Shown piece after piece: positions 1-7,133 of a stretch of DNA of 16,614 nt. The stretch covers positions 1-16,614 of the forward strand of contig VFKY01000356.1 in the NCBI GenBank assembly GCA_009885275.1, given 5' to 3'. How positions within the stretch are numbered: position 1 is the stretch's first letter; every line of letters begins with the position of its first letter. The DNA comes from Verrucomicrobiota bacterium. GTDB lineage: Bacteria; Verrucomicrobiota; Verrucomicrobiia; Verrucomicrobiales; Verrucomicrobiaceae. The position numbers and the translations under genes are program-made. The notes below the pieces were generated by a model, which did not search any database, was not told the origin of the DNA, and was given only the letters and a program-made list of their open reading frames with translations.

Positions 1-57
1 AAAGGCAACGATGGGCACTAGATCATGCCAATTTTCGTAAAGGACTCGACGGAACAT
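1..57 (-). CDS. Partial small cbb3 oxidase subunit, CcoQ-like (N-terminus only)
   Basis: The ATG (complement of 55-57) lies 8 bp after the stop of the fused oxidase gene and opens a frame that stays open to the window edge. The visible 19 residues are MFRRVLYENWHDLVPIVAF: a short polar start followed by the beginning of a hydrophobic stretch. In cbb3 (cco) operons a short single-membrane-segment subunit or accessory protein (CcoQ/FixQ type) commonly follows ccoO, often ahead of the diheme subunit CcoP. Position, tight spacing and the amphipathic-then-hydrophobic start support such a protein, but the diagnostic part lies outside the window. It could also be a fused CcoQ-CcoP N-terminus. Confidence 0.55.
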   Translation of the reverse strand, partial: MFRRVLYENWHDLVPIVAF

Positions 58-65
58 AAGGCGGT

Positions 66-2450
66 TTAATGGGAGGTTGGTGTCTCGCGATATTTATCTG
101 GAATACCCGGCTTGATTGGGAAGGGCTGACTCATCCAAGGCTGCTCCTTCTCACGTTCCGGAGGCACTTCGCTTTGACCTGCTTTTTGCAAGTAAGCAAT
201 CAGGGCAACAATCTGACTGTCAGGATAAGCAAACGCGCCCGCCGCTTTCAAGTCAGTGGCAATGACGCTTCCCTGCTCAATGGCTTTTTGTTCAATTTCA
301 TGACTGGTCATTGCGGGATAAGGCACCCCTATTCTTCGTTGCACGGCGATCTTATTGGGCAACTCTCGAATATCTGTCTTATTCTCAAAGAGCCATGGAT
401 AGTTCGGCATGTTAGAACCAGCGGAAACTGCCCGTGGATCCTTCATGTGATTATAGTGCCACAAGTTCGGATATTTTCCGCCGATGCGTGCCAGATCAGG
501 CCCCGTCCGTTTACTGCCCCATTGAAACGGATGATCATAAATACTCTCACCAAGGCGTGAGTAATCGCCATAGCGAAGCACGTCCGGCACCATCGTACGA
601 ATCATCTGCGAGTGACAGTTATAGCAACCTTCACTGACATAAAGATCACGACCAGCAAGCTCCAATGGCGTGTAGATTTTTTGAAGTTTATCCTCAATAT
701 TCTTTGCACGATTCACCGTGATCGTGGGCAATATTTGAACCATGCCCCCAATGGCTACTGAGATAAGGGTGAGCAGCGTGAAAGGCAGATAGTTCTCCAA
801 GAGTCGATCATACCAAAAGGCCCAGGTCTTACCGCTTTCCTTAAACTTACGAACTCCCATCCAACCCAAAAGCGCTGCGCTCAACAATGCTCCGAGATCG
901 GCGTAGTTCGGGAGGAAAAACCAGGCAAACATAAACATCATGCCAAAAAACACATAGGTCAGAGGATCATTCACGAAGACGTCTTTCCACTTCATGGCAT
1001 CCTGTCCAGCCGCGCGCTCTACGAATACTTCGCGGGTTTCAGTGACCGGCTTGCCGCTGCGAATCGTCCGATAAAGATTGTAGCACATGAGGAGATAGCC
1101 CACGAGATACAAGCCGCCACCAATGACACGCATCAGCATCATCGGCCGAATCGCATCAAGTGTTTCGATGAAGTTCGTATAAGCCAACACCGTGCCGCCA
1201 TCCGTCGTCGCATTGAGCATGAGACCCTGCATTACTCCGCTGACCCACATCGAGGCGACGTAAAAGAGAATCCCAATGGTGGCGATCCAAAAGTGGAAGT
1301 TAGCAAGCGCAATGGAATGAAGTTTTGTTCCCCAGAGACGCGGCGCCAACCAATAAAACATCCCTGCGGCCATAAAACCATTCCATCCCAACGTACCACT
1401 ATGCACGTGTCCAATGGTCCAGTCGGAATAATGGGAAAGGGCATTGACCGCTCTGATAGAAAGAAGCGGCCCTTCAAAGGTACACATCCCATAAAAAGTT
1501 ACCCCAGCGACAAAAAACTTGATCACGGGATCGGTGCGCAACTTATCCCATGCACCACGCAGTGTGAGTAATCCGTTCAACATGCCACCCCACGAAGGCG
1601 CCCACAACATAAGACTAAAAAGCATGCCCAGCATCTGCAACCAATGTGGCAGAGTCGTATTTAGTAAATGGTGCGGCCCGGCCCAGATGTAGATGAACAC
1701 CAGCGACCAGAAGTGAATGATGCTCAACCGGTAGGAGTAAACCGGACGCTCCGCCGCCTTGGGCAGAAAGTAATACATAATCCCGAGGATGGGTGTGGTG
1801 AGAAAGAAGGCGACCGCATTATGTCCATACCACCACTGCACAAGGGCATCCTGAACTCCGCCAAAAATGGGATAACTGTGCGTCCAAGAGGTCGGGATCG
1901 AAAGGTGATTGACGATGTAGAGCATCGCCACCGTAACGATCGTGGCGATGTAAAACCAAAGCGCCACATAAAGCGATGGCTCATTCCGCTTCTTCAGCGT
2001 CCAAAAAAAGTTGATGGCAAAAACAACCCATATCAGTGTCACCGCAATATTAATGGGCCAGATCAACTCAGCGTATTCTTTGCCTCGGGAATACCCTAAC
2101 GGAAGCGTTATCGCAGCCGCTAAGATGATCAATTGCCAACCCCAGAAGTGAATACTGGAGAGTAAATCCGATGCCGTCCGTACCTTGCAAAGACGCTGGG
2201 TTGAGTAGTAAATGCCGGCGAACATCATATTGCCGACAAAAGCAAAGATGGCAGCATTGGTATGCAGCGGGCGCAGACGGCCAAACGTCAGCCATGGCAG
2301 ATCAAAGTTCATTTGCCAGTAGTTGAGTTGCGAAGCGATCACCACCCCCACGAGTAACGCCACCGCACCCCATATGACGGAGGCCAGCATGAACTGCCTC
2401 ACCGTGCGGTCATCATATTCAATCGTAATTTTGGAACTGGTCTGATTCAT
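66..2450 (-). CDS. ccoNO: Fused cbb3-type cytochrome c oxidase subunits I and II (CcoN-CcoO)
   Basis: Single 794-residue membrane protein joining the catalytic heme-copper subunit CcoN to the membrane-anchored monoheme cytochrome c subunit CcoO. The complex reduces O2 to water with high affinity and pumps protons at the cytoplasmic membrane. In the CcoN part, candidate heme and CuB ligands are His63 (RPLHTN), His210 (WWYGHN), His260/His261 (GPHHLLN) and His348/His350 (TIGHVHSG). Tyr254, one turn before the GPHH pair, fits the cross-linked tyrosine typical of the cbb3 class. After about residue 480 a linker with extra hydrophobic segments (about 497-532) leads to the CcoO membrane anchor (about 555-575). 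The heme c site CYNCH is at 609-613 and the probable axial Met is in SNMPNYPW near 681. Separate ccoN and ccoO genes are usual in Proteobacteria; fusions occur in other phyla. There is no clear Shine-Dalgarno sequence before the ATG, and I see no frameshift at the junction. Confidence 0.96.
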   Translation of the reverse strand: MNQTSSKITIEYDDRTVRQFMLASVIWGAVALLVGVVIASQLNYWQMNFDLPWLTFGRLRPLHTNAAIFAFVGNMMFAGIYYSTQRLCKVRTASDLLSSIHFWGWQLIILAAAITLPLGYSRGKEYAELIWPINIAVTLIWVVFAINFFWTLKKRNEPSLYVALWFYIATIVTVAMLYIVNHLSIPTSWTHSYPIFGGVQDALVQWWYGHNAVAFFLTTPILGIMYYFLPKAAERPVYSYRLSIIHFWSLVFIYIWAGPHHLLNTTLPHWLQMLGMLFSLMLWAPSWGGMLNGLLTLRGAWDKLRTDPVIKFFVAGVTFYGMCTFEGPLLSIRAVNALSHYSDWTIGHVHSGTLGWNGFMAAGMFYWLAPRLWGTKLHSIALANFHFWIATIGILFYVASMWVSGVMQGLMLNATTDGGTVLAYTNFIETLDAIRPMMLMRVIGGGLYLVGYLLMCYNLYRTIRSGKPVTETREVFVERAAGQDAMKWKDVFVNDPLTYVFFGMMFMFAWFFLPNYADLGALLSAALLGWMGVRKFKESGKTWAFWYDRLLENYLPFTLLTLISVAIGGMVQILPTITVNRAKNIEDKLQKIYTPLELAGRDLYVSEGCYNCHSQMIRTMVPDVLRYGDYSRLGESIYDHPFQWGSKRTGPDLARIGGKYPNLWHYNHMKDPRAVSAGSNMPNYPWLFENKTDIRELPNKIAVQRRIGVPYPAMTSHEIEQKAIEQGSVIATDLKAAGAFAYPDSQIVALIAYLQKAGQSEVPPEREKEQPWMSQPFPIKPGIPDKYRETPTSH

Positions 2451-2488
2451 GTTAAGAGTGTTATTTCAATGAAAACTATCAGGGGTGT

Positions 2489-2647
2489 TTAGCGCTTGTT
2501 CTTAGTACCCGGCAGTCCCTCATCAAGTGGCAGCAAGGCGTCTTGTTCCATGCTGTGGCGGGTACGCCGCTGACTGCCTAGAAACAACACCACAAAAAAG
2601 ACGGCCAGAAGCAGACTTAGAAAAATGGTGACGGCGAGTACTTCCAC
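2489..2647 (-). CDS. ccoS: Small single-pass membrane protein, CcoS-like cbb3 oxidase assembly factor
   Basis: 52-residue frame starting with GTG (complement of 2645-2647), ending 38 bp before ccoNO on the same strand. It begins MEVLAVTIFLSLLLAV and forms one hydrophobic helix (about residues 3-23), followed by a basic QRRTRH patch and an acidic tail with ALLPLDE. This matches the CcoS layout: a very short protein with an N-terminal helix starting Met-x-Val-Leu and an acid-rich cytosolic end. CcoS is needed in other bacteria for correct cofactor insertion into the oxidase. An in-frame TGA lies ten codons upstream and no ATG intervenes, so GTG is the only sensible start. The Trp common in the CcoS helix is absent, so another small oxidase-associated protein is possible. 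Confidence 0.6.
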   Translation of the reverse strand: MEVLAVTIFLSLLLAVFFVVLFLGSQRRTRHSMEQDALLPLDEGLPGTKNKR

Positions 2648-2723
2648 AGCGAGAATTTTGAACTGCTGAAATCAAACACTCATGCGTGTCACATTCTCAG
2701 CACATCTTGGGCAAGCTGCCCCG

Positions 2724-2785
2724 TTTCTTGCTTTATCTTGGCCAATCCATTGCTCTTCTTTATCCTGCTCACTCACCATGAAAAT
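2724..2785 (+). repeat. 62-bp perfect direct repeat, copy 1 (leader plus start codon)
   Basis: All 62 bases are identical to 8959-9020. Each copy ends with ATGAAAAT, so it includes the start codon and first codons of the downstream gene: here the unknown secreted protein, there D-lactate dehydrogenase. Identity stops sharply on both sides (g versus a before it, a versus c after it). The copies are in the same orientation, 6,235 bp apart, and flank the rtc region. A weak sigma70-like pair lies inside the repeat (TTGGCC, 17 bp, TATCCT), which would start transcription only a few bases before the ATG. Confidence 0.97.
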
Positions 2786-3491
2786 ACCGCTTACCATCCT
2801 GACTGCTTTTTTCATGCTCCTTAGCGTATCTCAAGCAGAAAGGACTGTCCGTGTCTTCGTCGCTTTGTGTGACAACAAAACCCAAGGCATCATTCCCGTA
2901 GGTCAAAAAATCGGCAATGGAGACTTGCCCGATGACAACCTCTACTGGGGTTGTACGGATGGTTTTGGATCCTATTTCAAGCGCAGCAAAGACTGGAAGG
3001 TGCTGGCTTCCACTTCCGACATTTCCACTTCTGTTCTCCGAAGCATGAAATTAAAACACACCAGAGAGGATGTATCGCTGACCGCTGAGGCTTATCGCGG
3101 TTCGGAGATCAAGCACTGCATCGAAGATTTTGAGGCGGCGATCGAGAGCGGCAACTACGATCTCGTCGCATTCATCGGACACAACGGCTTGATGGATTTT
3201 CAACTGCCGAGTCGGCAGAAACAAGCCGCCACCAAAACAGAAGCCATCGTGCTTTGCTGCCGCAGCGATGTCTATTTCGGCCCGAGATTGCAATGGATCG
3301 GCAGTAAGCCGGTGCTACTCACCCAACAGCTCATGTATCCTGGAGCCTTCATCCTGCACGATGTCCTCAACGTCTGGATCGCAGGGGGAACTCCCGTCGC
3401 CATGCGTGAGGCCGCAGGTCGAGCCTATGCGAAAAATCAGAAGATTTCGATCAAAGCTGCGACCGGCATTTTTGCGCCGCCTTTGCCGTGA
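2778..3491 (+). CDS. Secreted protein of unknown function with caspase-like His/Cys pattern
   Basis: 237 residues from the ATG at 2778. This start is chosen because it opens a clean signal peptide (hydrophobic about 4-18, cleavage near SQA-ER at 20/21); an in-frame upstream ATG at 2682 would add 32 residues without such a feature. The mature part has conserved-looking blocks: RVFVALCDN, NLYWGCTDGFGSYFKRS, AYRGSE, then a hydrophobic strand ending in GHNG (His135) and a second strand AIVLCC (Cys160/161). A His-Gly after one buried strand and a Cys after the next resembles the dyad order of clan CD peptidases (caspase, gingipain), but no named family is recognised and catalysis is inference. The gene converges on rtcA with 36 bp between the stops. 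Its first 8 bases and leader are the 62-bp repeat. Confidence 0.85.
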   Translation: MKIPLTILTAFFMLLSVSQAERTVRVFVALCDNKTQGIIPVGQKIGNGDLPDDNLYWGCTDGFGSYFKRSKDWKVLASTSDISTSVLRSMKLKHTREDVSLTAEAYRGSEIKHCIEDFEAAIESGNYDLVAFIGHNGLMDFQLPSRQKQAATKTEAIVLCCRSDVYFGPRLQWIGSKPVLLTQQLMYPGAFILHDVLNVWIAGGTPVAMREAAGRAYAKNQKISIKAATGIFAPPLP

Positions 3492-3527
3492 TCGGATGAA
3501 ATGTAATCAAGGAAGCGCGAGGATTCG

Positions 3528-4553
3528 CTACGCGCTCGCTTTCTTGACGCGCACCAAGCGAACGCCTTTTTCTTGCTCTTCGATCTCGAATTTTACAGGC
3601 AGGAACTTGGGGATTAAATCCATCTGGGCATGCGTGTGTTTACTCATTGCAAAAGTGGTAAATGATCCCGTCCCGGCTAGCGCCAGCGGCAACAACAGTT
3701 GATCCGTCAAATGCATCCCCACTGCTGCATCGTTGCCAAGATAGTTGCTCAATCCTTTGGCGGCAGAACTGCCCACCGATTCCGCATTACGTCCAATCTG
3801 GGCCACTGCGGAAGAAATTTCAGTCACATGCTCATAAGTCGCGCCCAGCATCACAATACTTCCGGGACCGGGACTTTCATCAGCGGATTGAATCGCGATA
3901 ATTGAAGGCTCCCAGCCCATCATGCTGATGGCGGTTTGCTGCTCTCTCTCAGCAATGAATGGCGAGAGATGGGCATGCAGAACAGTCCCCCAAGTGCGAA
4001 CGAGATCGCCTCGATCCAGTAAGCTCAAACGTTTCCATTTTTTTATCGGATGTATGGTTCCAGTAATCGCTCCACCGCCGACTTGCATGAATCCTGGGCG
4101 CTCCAATTCAAAGGATACTTTCGCGCCCATACGACGCAGCACCGGAAGAAAACACTGATCAATAAATTCAAACGGCGGCGCCAACGGATTATGCGTGCCT
4201 CCTTCGATTCGTAGGGTGCTGGGCGCTTCTGCTTGTAACAAGGCAGGGAGCAGTGTTTGAAAAACCAGCGTCGTGCTACCGCCGGTGCCGATGGCAAAGG
4301 CATAATTACCCGCCTTGATTTTACCGGGAGCAAACACCAATTCCATTGATCCCAAATCAGCGCCATCAACAGCAGCATCGCTAATCTCCGTAGCTGCTTT
4401 CACACAAGTCAAATGCTGACGCATCAAACCAGGTTTAGGTCTACGCGCGCCGCGAATGTTGATCATGCGAAAAGACTGCCCTGTCACCATGGAAAGAGAA
4501 AGAGCCGAGCGTAGAATCTGTCCGCCACCGTTGGAGCCATCGATTTGAATCAT
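3528..4553 (-). CDS. rtcA: RNA 3'-terminal phosphate cyclase RtcA
   Basis: 341 residues, the normal length for RtcA (about 340). It converts RNA 3'-phosphates to 2',3'-cyclic phosphates using ATP through a covalent RtcA-AMP intermediate. The N-terminal signature is clear: IDGSNGGGQILRSALSLS at 4-21, then RGARRPKPGLMRQH. EGGTHNPLAPP lies in the middle. The C-terminal block LTDQLLLPLALAGTGSF is followed by SKH with His306, which aligns with the adenylylated histidine of E. coli RtcA (His309). It is the last gene of the slipin-rtcB-rtcA run, 20 bp after the rtcB stop, and so probably depends on the sigma54 promoter at 7134-7149. Cyclic-phosphate ends are both RtcB substrates and reported ligands of the RtcR CARF domain, so RtcA can act in repair and in signalling. 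Confidence 0.97.
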   Translation of the reverse strand: MIQIDGSNGGGQILRSALSLSMVTGQSFRMINIRGARRPKPGLMRQHLTCVKAATEISDAAVDGADLGSMELVFAPGKIKAGNYAFAIGTGGSTTLVFQTLLPALLQAEAPSTLRIEGGTHNPLAPPFEFIDQCFLPVLRRMGAKVSFELERPGFMQVGGGAITGTIHPIKKWKRLSLLDRGDLVRTWGTVLHAHLSPFIAEREQQTAISMMGWEPSIIAIQSADESPGPGSIVMLGATYEHVTEISSAVAQIGRNAESVGSSAAKGLSNYLGNDAAVGMHLTDQLLLPLALAGTGSFTTFAMSKHTHAQMDLIPKFLPVKFEIEEQEKGVRLVRVKKASA

Positions 4554-4573
4554 GAGTATTTTATATCTATCCG

Positions 4574-6067
4574 TTAATCGTCTGCGCCGCTGGAATCTTT
4601 AATCACGAAACGTGCTTTCAGTGTAGCGACACTTCTGGCTAAACCAGCGGTTTCCACGCTATTTAAAACTTCCTTGAAGTCTTTGTAAGCCGCAGGCGCT
4701 TCGTCCTTGGGATACTGTCGGCAATTAGTGAGAATGTCATAGGATTCAAAATCTGCATCAACCGTTGCTTGATCGAGAGCGCGGATCGCTGCCTTACGGC
4801 CCAATGCACGCCCTGCACCGTGATTTACACTGTAACAAGTCTTCACTGCACCGGGCTGCGCAACCATAACCACCGATCCATCACGAGGGTTTCCCGGTAA
4901 TAAGATCGGATGCCCCGTTTCAGCATAGATCGTCTCTTTCAAGGCATGATGTCCCGCAGGAAATGCGCGGGTTGCTCCCTTGCGATGAACCCAGGCGATC
5001 TTGTTATCCACTACTTCCTGACGAGCGATGTTGTGACTGATGAAATACACGAGCTTCCCTTGTATCCCCGGCAGCACTTCCTGAAATGCTTCCAGCACAA
5101 GCGCATTGATCAACATATGATTGACCGTCGCAAAGTTACACCCCAGCGACATGTCATCGATGTAATCATTGGCCTGTGGAGTGCCAAGAGGCGCATAGAC
5201 AAGCTGCTTATCTCCCGCTGGGAACGGCGTGCTCCATTGATTGAAGTGTTCTTCCAACAGTTTGAATTGACGCTGAGCAAGGATATTTCCAAATCCGCGC
5301 GACCCGCAGTGACTCAGAAAGGCGACATGATTATGCTTCAATCCGAAGACCTCAGCGGCATTCTTCACCGCAGGATCATCAATCAACTCCACGACTTCGC
5401 ATTCCCCGAAGTGATTTCCACCCCCGTAGGATCCAAGTTGTAACATCTTGCTCTCAAAGTTTGGCATCCCGTTAAAGCTACGAATTTTCTCCAGGCGTTC
5501 ACCTAACGTCGAAACGTTCCCGTCATGACCGTAGTGATGCGCATCTTCGCAGTGTTCCGCCCATTCAGGAGGAATCCCGAGCGCTTCGCACACGGCACGG
5601 CTTGCGCCTTCGATACAAACTTGAACACCAAGATCAGGTGAAACACGACGCGATTTTTTAGCTTCACGCTGACCACGCCCCGCCCCTGTCGGCGTACGTT
5701 GCACGATGGCTTCAATCAAGGCGCGACGCACTCGCTTGTCGATGATCTCCTCCTGAGGAAGATCGAACTGGAGCAGGCTCATCGAGCACTTGATGTCCAC
5801 GCCGACAGGACCGGGATAGATGTGCGTCGGAGAGACCATGACACACCCGATCGGCGCGCCATAGCCGACATGGGCGTCAGGATTCACCACGACCTCGGTT
5901 ACTCCGGGTGCGGCGCGACAATTAAGAGCCTGTTGCAAGGTCTGGTCATCAAAGGTCTGGCGAATCGCCTCGTTCCCGATCACTGTGATCGGCTTACCTT
6001 TGCTGTCAGGCAGAGGCAGGAACGCTTCCGCTTCCGAAGTAGGATGGAGTTGGATGGTATTGCTCAT
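4574..6067 (-). CDS. rtcB: RNA-splicing ligase RtcB
   Basis: 497 residues, longer than E. coli RtcB (408) and close to archaeal forms (about 480). RtcB joins RNA 2',3'-cyclic phosphate or 3'-phosphate ends to 5'-OH ends using GTP and Mn2+. All active-site positions can be placed: Asp91 and Cys94 in GVDIKCSM, His219 in GGGNHFGE, His253 in SHCGSRG, His345 in SHNIARQE, and His416 in NHGAGR, the guanylylated histidine. Some motifs differ from common versions (DIKCSM rather than DIGCGM; SHCGSRG rather than SHSGSRG), which marks a divergent subfamily with the catalytic residues kept. It lies 35 bp after the slipin gene and 20 bp before rtcA, consistent with one transcript. Healing of cleaved tRNA or rRNA after damage is the likely role. 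Confidence 0.97.
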   Translation of the reverse strand: MSNTIQLHPTSEAEAFLPLPDSKGKPITVIGNEAIRQTFDDQTLQQALNCRAAPGVTEVVVNPDAHVGYGAPIGCVMVSPTHIYPGPVGVDIKCSMSLLQFDLPQEEIIDKRVRRALIEAIVQRTPTGAGRGQREAKKSRRVSPDLGVQVCIEGASRAVCEALGIPPEWAEHCEDAHHYGHDGNVSTLGERLEKIRSFNGMPNFESKMLQLGSYGGGNHFGECEVVELIDDPAVKNAAEVFGLKHNHVAFLSHCGSRGFGNILAQRQFKLLEEHFNQWSTPFPAGDKQLVYAPLGTPQANDYIDDMSLGCNFATVNHMLINALVLEAFQEVLPGIQGKLVYFISHNIARQEVVDNKIAWVHRKGATRAFPAGHHALKETIYAETGHPILLPGNPRDGSVVMVAQPGAVKTCYSVNHGAGRALGRKAAIRALDQATVDADFESYDILTNCRQYPKDEAPAAYKDFKEVLNSVETAGLARSVATLKARFVIKDSSGADD

Positions 6068-6102
6068 ATTAATATGTAAATAGAAGTGTTTGTATTAAGG
6101 TC

Positions 6103-6822
6103 TTATACCGTGGCGTGCTTTAGTTTATCGCTATCCGTAAGCCCAAGAACAAGACTTGTGTTCTTGGAATCACGAAGATTGTTGAGAGTGTCCAGATAGC
6201 GGAGTTGCAAGAGTTCAGGGTTATCACGCATCAGTTTTGCCGCATTAGCGAGCGTGCGCAGAGTTGCGGTTTCAGCGCGAGCTTTTTCCAATGATGCGTG
6301 CGCTTCTTGACGTTGTTGCAAAGCAGACATGAAGCTACGTTTCAATTCTCCCGGAAGCATCACATCACGCAAAGCGACGCGATGAAACTCCACTCCGAGG
6401 TGCTTGCAACGCTCCGTCATGAGAATCGTCAGCTTTTCATCTTGAAGGTTTTTCTGACTCAAAAAATCCTCAGCAGTCGAAGCGGACACCACTTCGCGCA
6501 GCGCCAATTGCAAGTCGGCGTAGAGCAAGGCGTAAGGCTCAGCAATGGCACGAGTCAAAGTCAGAGCATCAACCACACAATAGGTGGCGAGCGCACTCAC
6601 TTTCAGCACCACATGGTCGGCAGTCAGCACTTCCTGTCCCTGCACCACGAGTTGTTGTTCACGCTTGTCGAGAATCATCACGGTGTAGCCGTTCTTCCAA
6701 AAACGATACTTTCCAGAAGAAAGCGTCGCCTTGTAAGCACCATTTCGATAGAGCAGCGCTGTCTGATAATCTTGCACCGTGAAACTGATGCCACGCTTGA
6801 TGGTTTTGATGATGATTTGCAT
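6103..6822 (-). CDS. Slipin/SPFH (band 7) family protein of the rtc operon
   Basis: 239 residues from the ATG at 6820-6822 (start MQIIIKTIKRG). The open frame continues 33 codons upstream, but that part is basic, protein-unlike and overlaps hairpins in the leader. A band 7/SPFH core spans about residues 5-165: GKYRFWKNGYTVMILDKREQ (about 38-57) opens it, and HLGVEFHRVALRDVMLPGEL closes it. A helical, coiled-coil-prone tail follows (about 166-215, rich in Gln, Arg, Glu and Ala). Slipins usually carry an N-terminal hydrophobic hairpin for membrane insertion. None is visible here, so this may be a soluble or peripheral scaffold-forming member. It is the first protein gene after the sigma54 promoter, directly upstream of rtcB. 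SPFH genes beside rtcB/rtcR occur in other genomes; their function in RNA repair is not known to me. Confidence 0.88.
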   Translation of the reverse strand: MQIIIKTIKRGISFTVQDYQTALLYRNGAYKATLSSGKYRFWKNGYTVMILDKREQQLVVQGQEVLTADHVVLKVSALATYCVVDALTLTRAIAEPYALLYADLQLALREVVSASTAEDFLSQKNLQDEKLTILMTERCKHLGVEFHRVALRDVMLPGELKRSFMSALQQRQEAHASLEKARAETATLRTLANAAKLMRDNPELLQLRYLDTLNNLRDSKNTSLVLGLTDSDKLKHATV

Positions 6823-6880
6823 ATGTTTTAATCTGAGTTTTAAGTTAGTGCTGCAGCGAGGCTTGGCGTAACGCAGACAT

Positions 6881-6910
6881 CCTGATCGCGGGAGCCAGCA
6901 CTCCATCAGG
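6881..6910 (-). other. Long two-part hairpin in the rtc operon leader
   Basis: On the minus strand an outer stem CCTGAT/ATCAGG encloses an inner stem GGAG/CTCC with loop TGCTGG; four unpaired bases (CGCG) sit on the 3' side. All ten pairs are perfect. No T-run follows, so it is not an ordinary intrinsic terminator. It lies 58 bp upstream of the slipin ATG and may be a processing, stability or protein-binding site. Confidence 0.6.
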
Positions 6911-6968
6911 CGGCGAACCACTTGATTTCTGAAACTGACTCACAAAGCGAACTGGCTATCCGTTTCCA

Positions 6969-6982
6969 CCTGCCGAAGCAGG
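6969..6982 (-). other. UUCG tetraloop hairpin
   Basis: The minus strand reads CCTGC-TTCG-GCAGG: a 5-bp GC-rich stem closed by a C(UUCG)G tetraloop, one of the most stable RNA hairpins. It falls between the tRNA-like RNA and the slipin gene. There is no following T-run. It may mark the end of a processed RNA or block exonucleases. Confidence 0.65.
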
Positions 6983-6999
6983 CTTCCACATCGTCACAC

Positions 7000-7012
7000 C
7001 GAGAAGCTCTCG
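7000..7012 (-). other. Hairpin overlapping the 3' acceptor strand of the tRNA-like RNA
   Basis: The minus strand reads CGAGA-GCT-TCTCG, a perfect 5-bp stem. Its first three bases are also the last three of the acceptor-like 3' strand (GCAGCGA). The two pairings therefore compete unless only the inner GAGA/TCTC pairs form. This could define the 3' processing point or act as a structural switch. Confidence 0.45.
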
Positions 7013-7120
7013 CTGCCGGGGAGTCGAACCCCGTTTTTATTACCGGTTTGAGTTAGCGCTCCATTCTATGGTCGGCTTCGTTGGCCTATCGCCTCAGTTG
7101 CCGCTCGGAGTTTGGAGCGA
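7010..7120 (-). ncRNA. tRNA-like non-coding RNA, first product of the rtc operon
   Basis: A 111-nt element with tRNA order on the minus strand. The acceptor-like 5' strand TCGCTCC (7120-7114) pairs 6/7 with GCAGCGA (7016-7010). A D-arm-like hairpin has stem CTC/GAG (7110-7108, 7095-7093) and loop CGAGCGGCAACT, which resembles Ser/Leu D-loops with their AGCGG. An anticodon-like hairpin has loop CAACGAA (7083-7077), 4/5 stem pairs, and A instead of U at position 33. An enlarged variable region of about 38 nt contains CCAT-AGA-ATGG (7071-7061). The perfect T-arm is CGGGG-TTCGACT-CCCCG (7033-7017) and joins the acceptor 3' strand without a gap, as in tRNA. No CCA follows. A normal tRNA is ruled out by the length and the missing U33. 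The predicted sigma54 start site (about 7123) is about 3 nt before the acceptor strand. Bacterial Y RNAs linked to some rtc operons also carry tRNA-like modules, but no Ro60/Rsr gene is seen here. Confidence 0.68.
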
Positions 7121-7133
7121 TGCAGACTACATA

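Larger units (their letters stand above)
6823..7009 (-). other. Untranslated leader between tRNA-like RNA and slipin gene
   Basis: 187 bp without a convincing coding frame. Read on the minus strand it contains three hairpins, listed separately (7000-7012, 6969-6982 and 6881-6910), then a short AT-rich run up to the slipin ATG with no Shine-Dalgarno sequence. It is probably transcribed with the operon. It may be a processed 3' trailer of the tRNA-like RNA, or further non-coding RNA. Confidence 0.6.

Noticed and set aside
2655..2680. FNR-like box (TTTGA...TCAAA) upstream of the CcoS-like gene
   Set aside because: The spacing between half-sites is 10 bases, too wide for the FNR consensus TTGAT-N4-ATCAA.
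3514..3536. Stem AGCGCG/CGCGCT between the convergent genes at 3491 and 3528 as a terminator
   Set aside because: It has only 6 pairs and an 11-nt loop, overlaps the rtcA coding end, and no T-run follows on either strand.
6823..6921. N-terminal extension of the slipin frame upstream of the ATG at 6822
   Set aside because: The 33 extra residues are unlike any SPFH start and overlap the strong hairpin at 6881-6910; the family-like start is MQIIIKTIKRG.
7010..7120. Functional tRNA with long variable arm, or tRNA with an intron
   Set aside because: The interior is about 35 nt too long for type I tRNA, U33 is absent, the anticodon stem has a mismatch and no CCA is encoded. No intron boundary or group I core is visible. 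It is kept as tRNA-like RNA.
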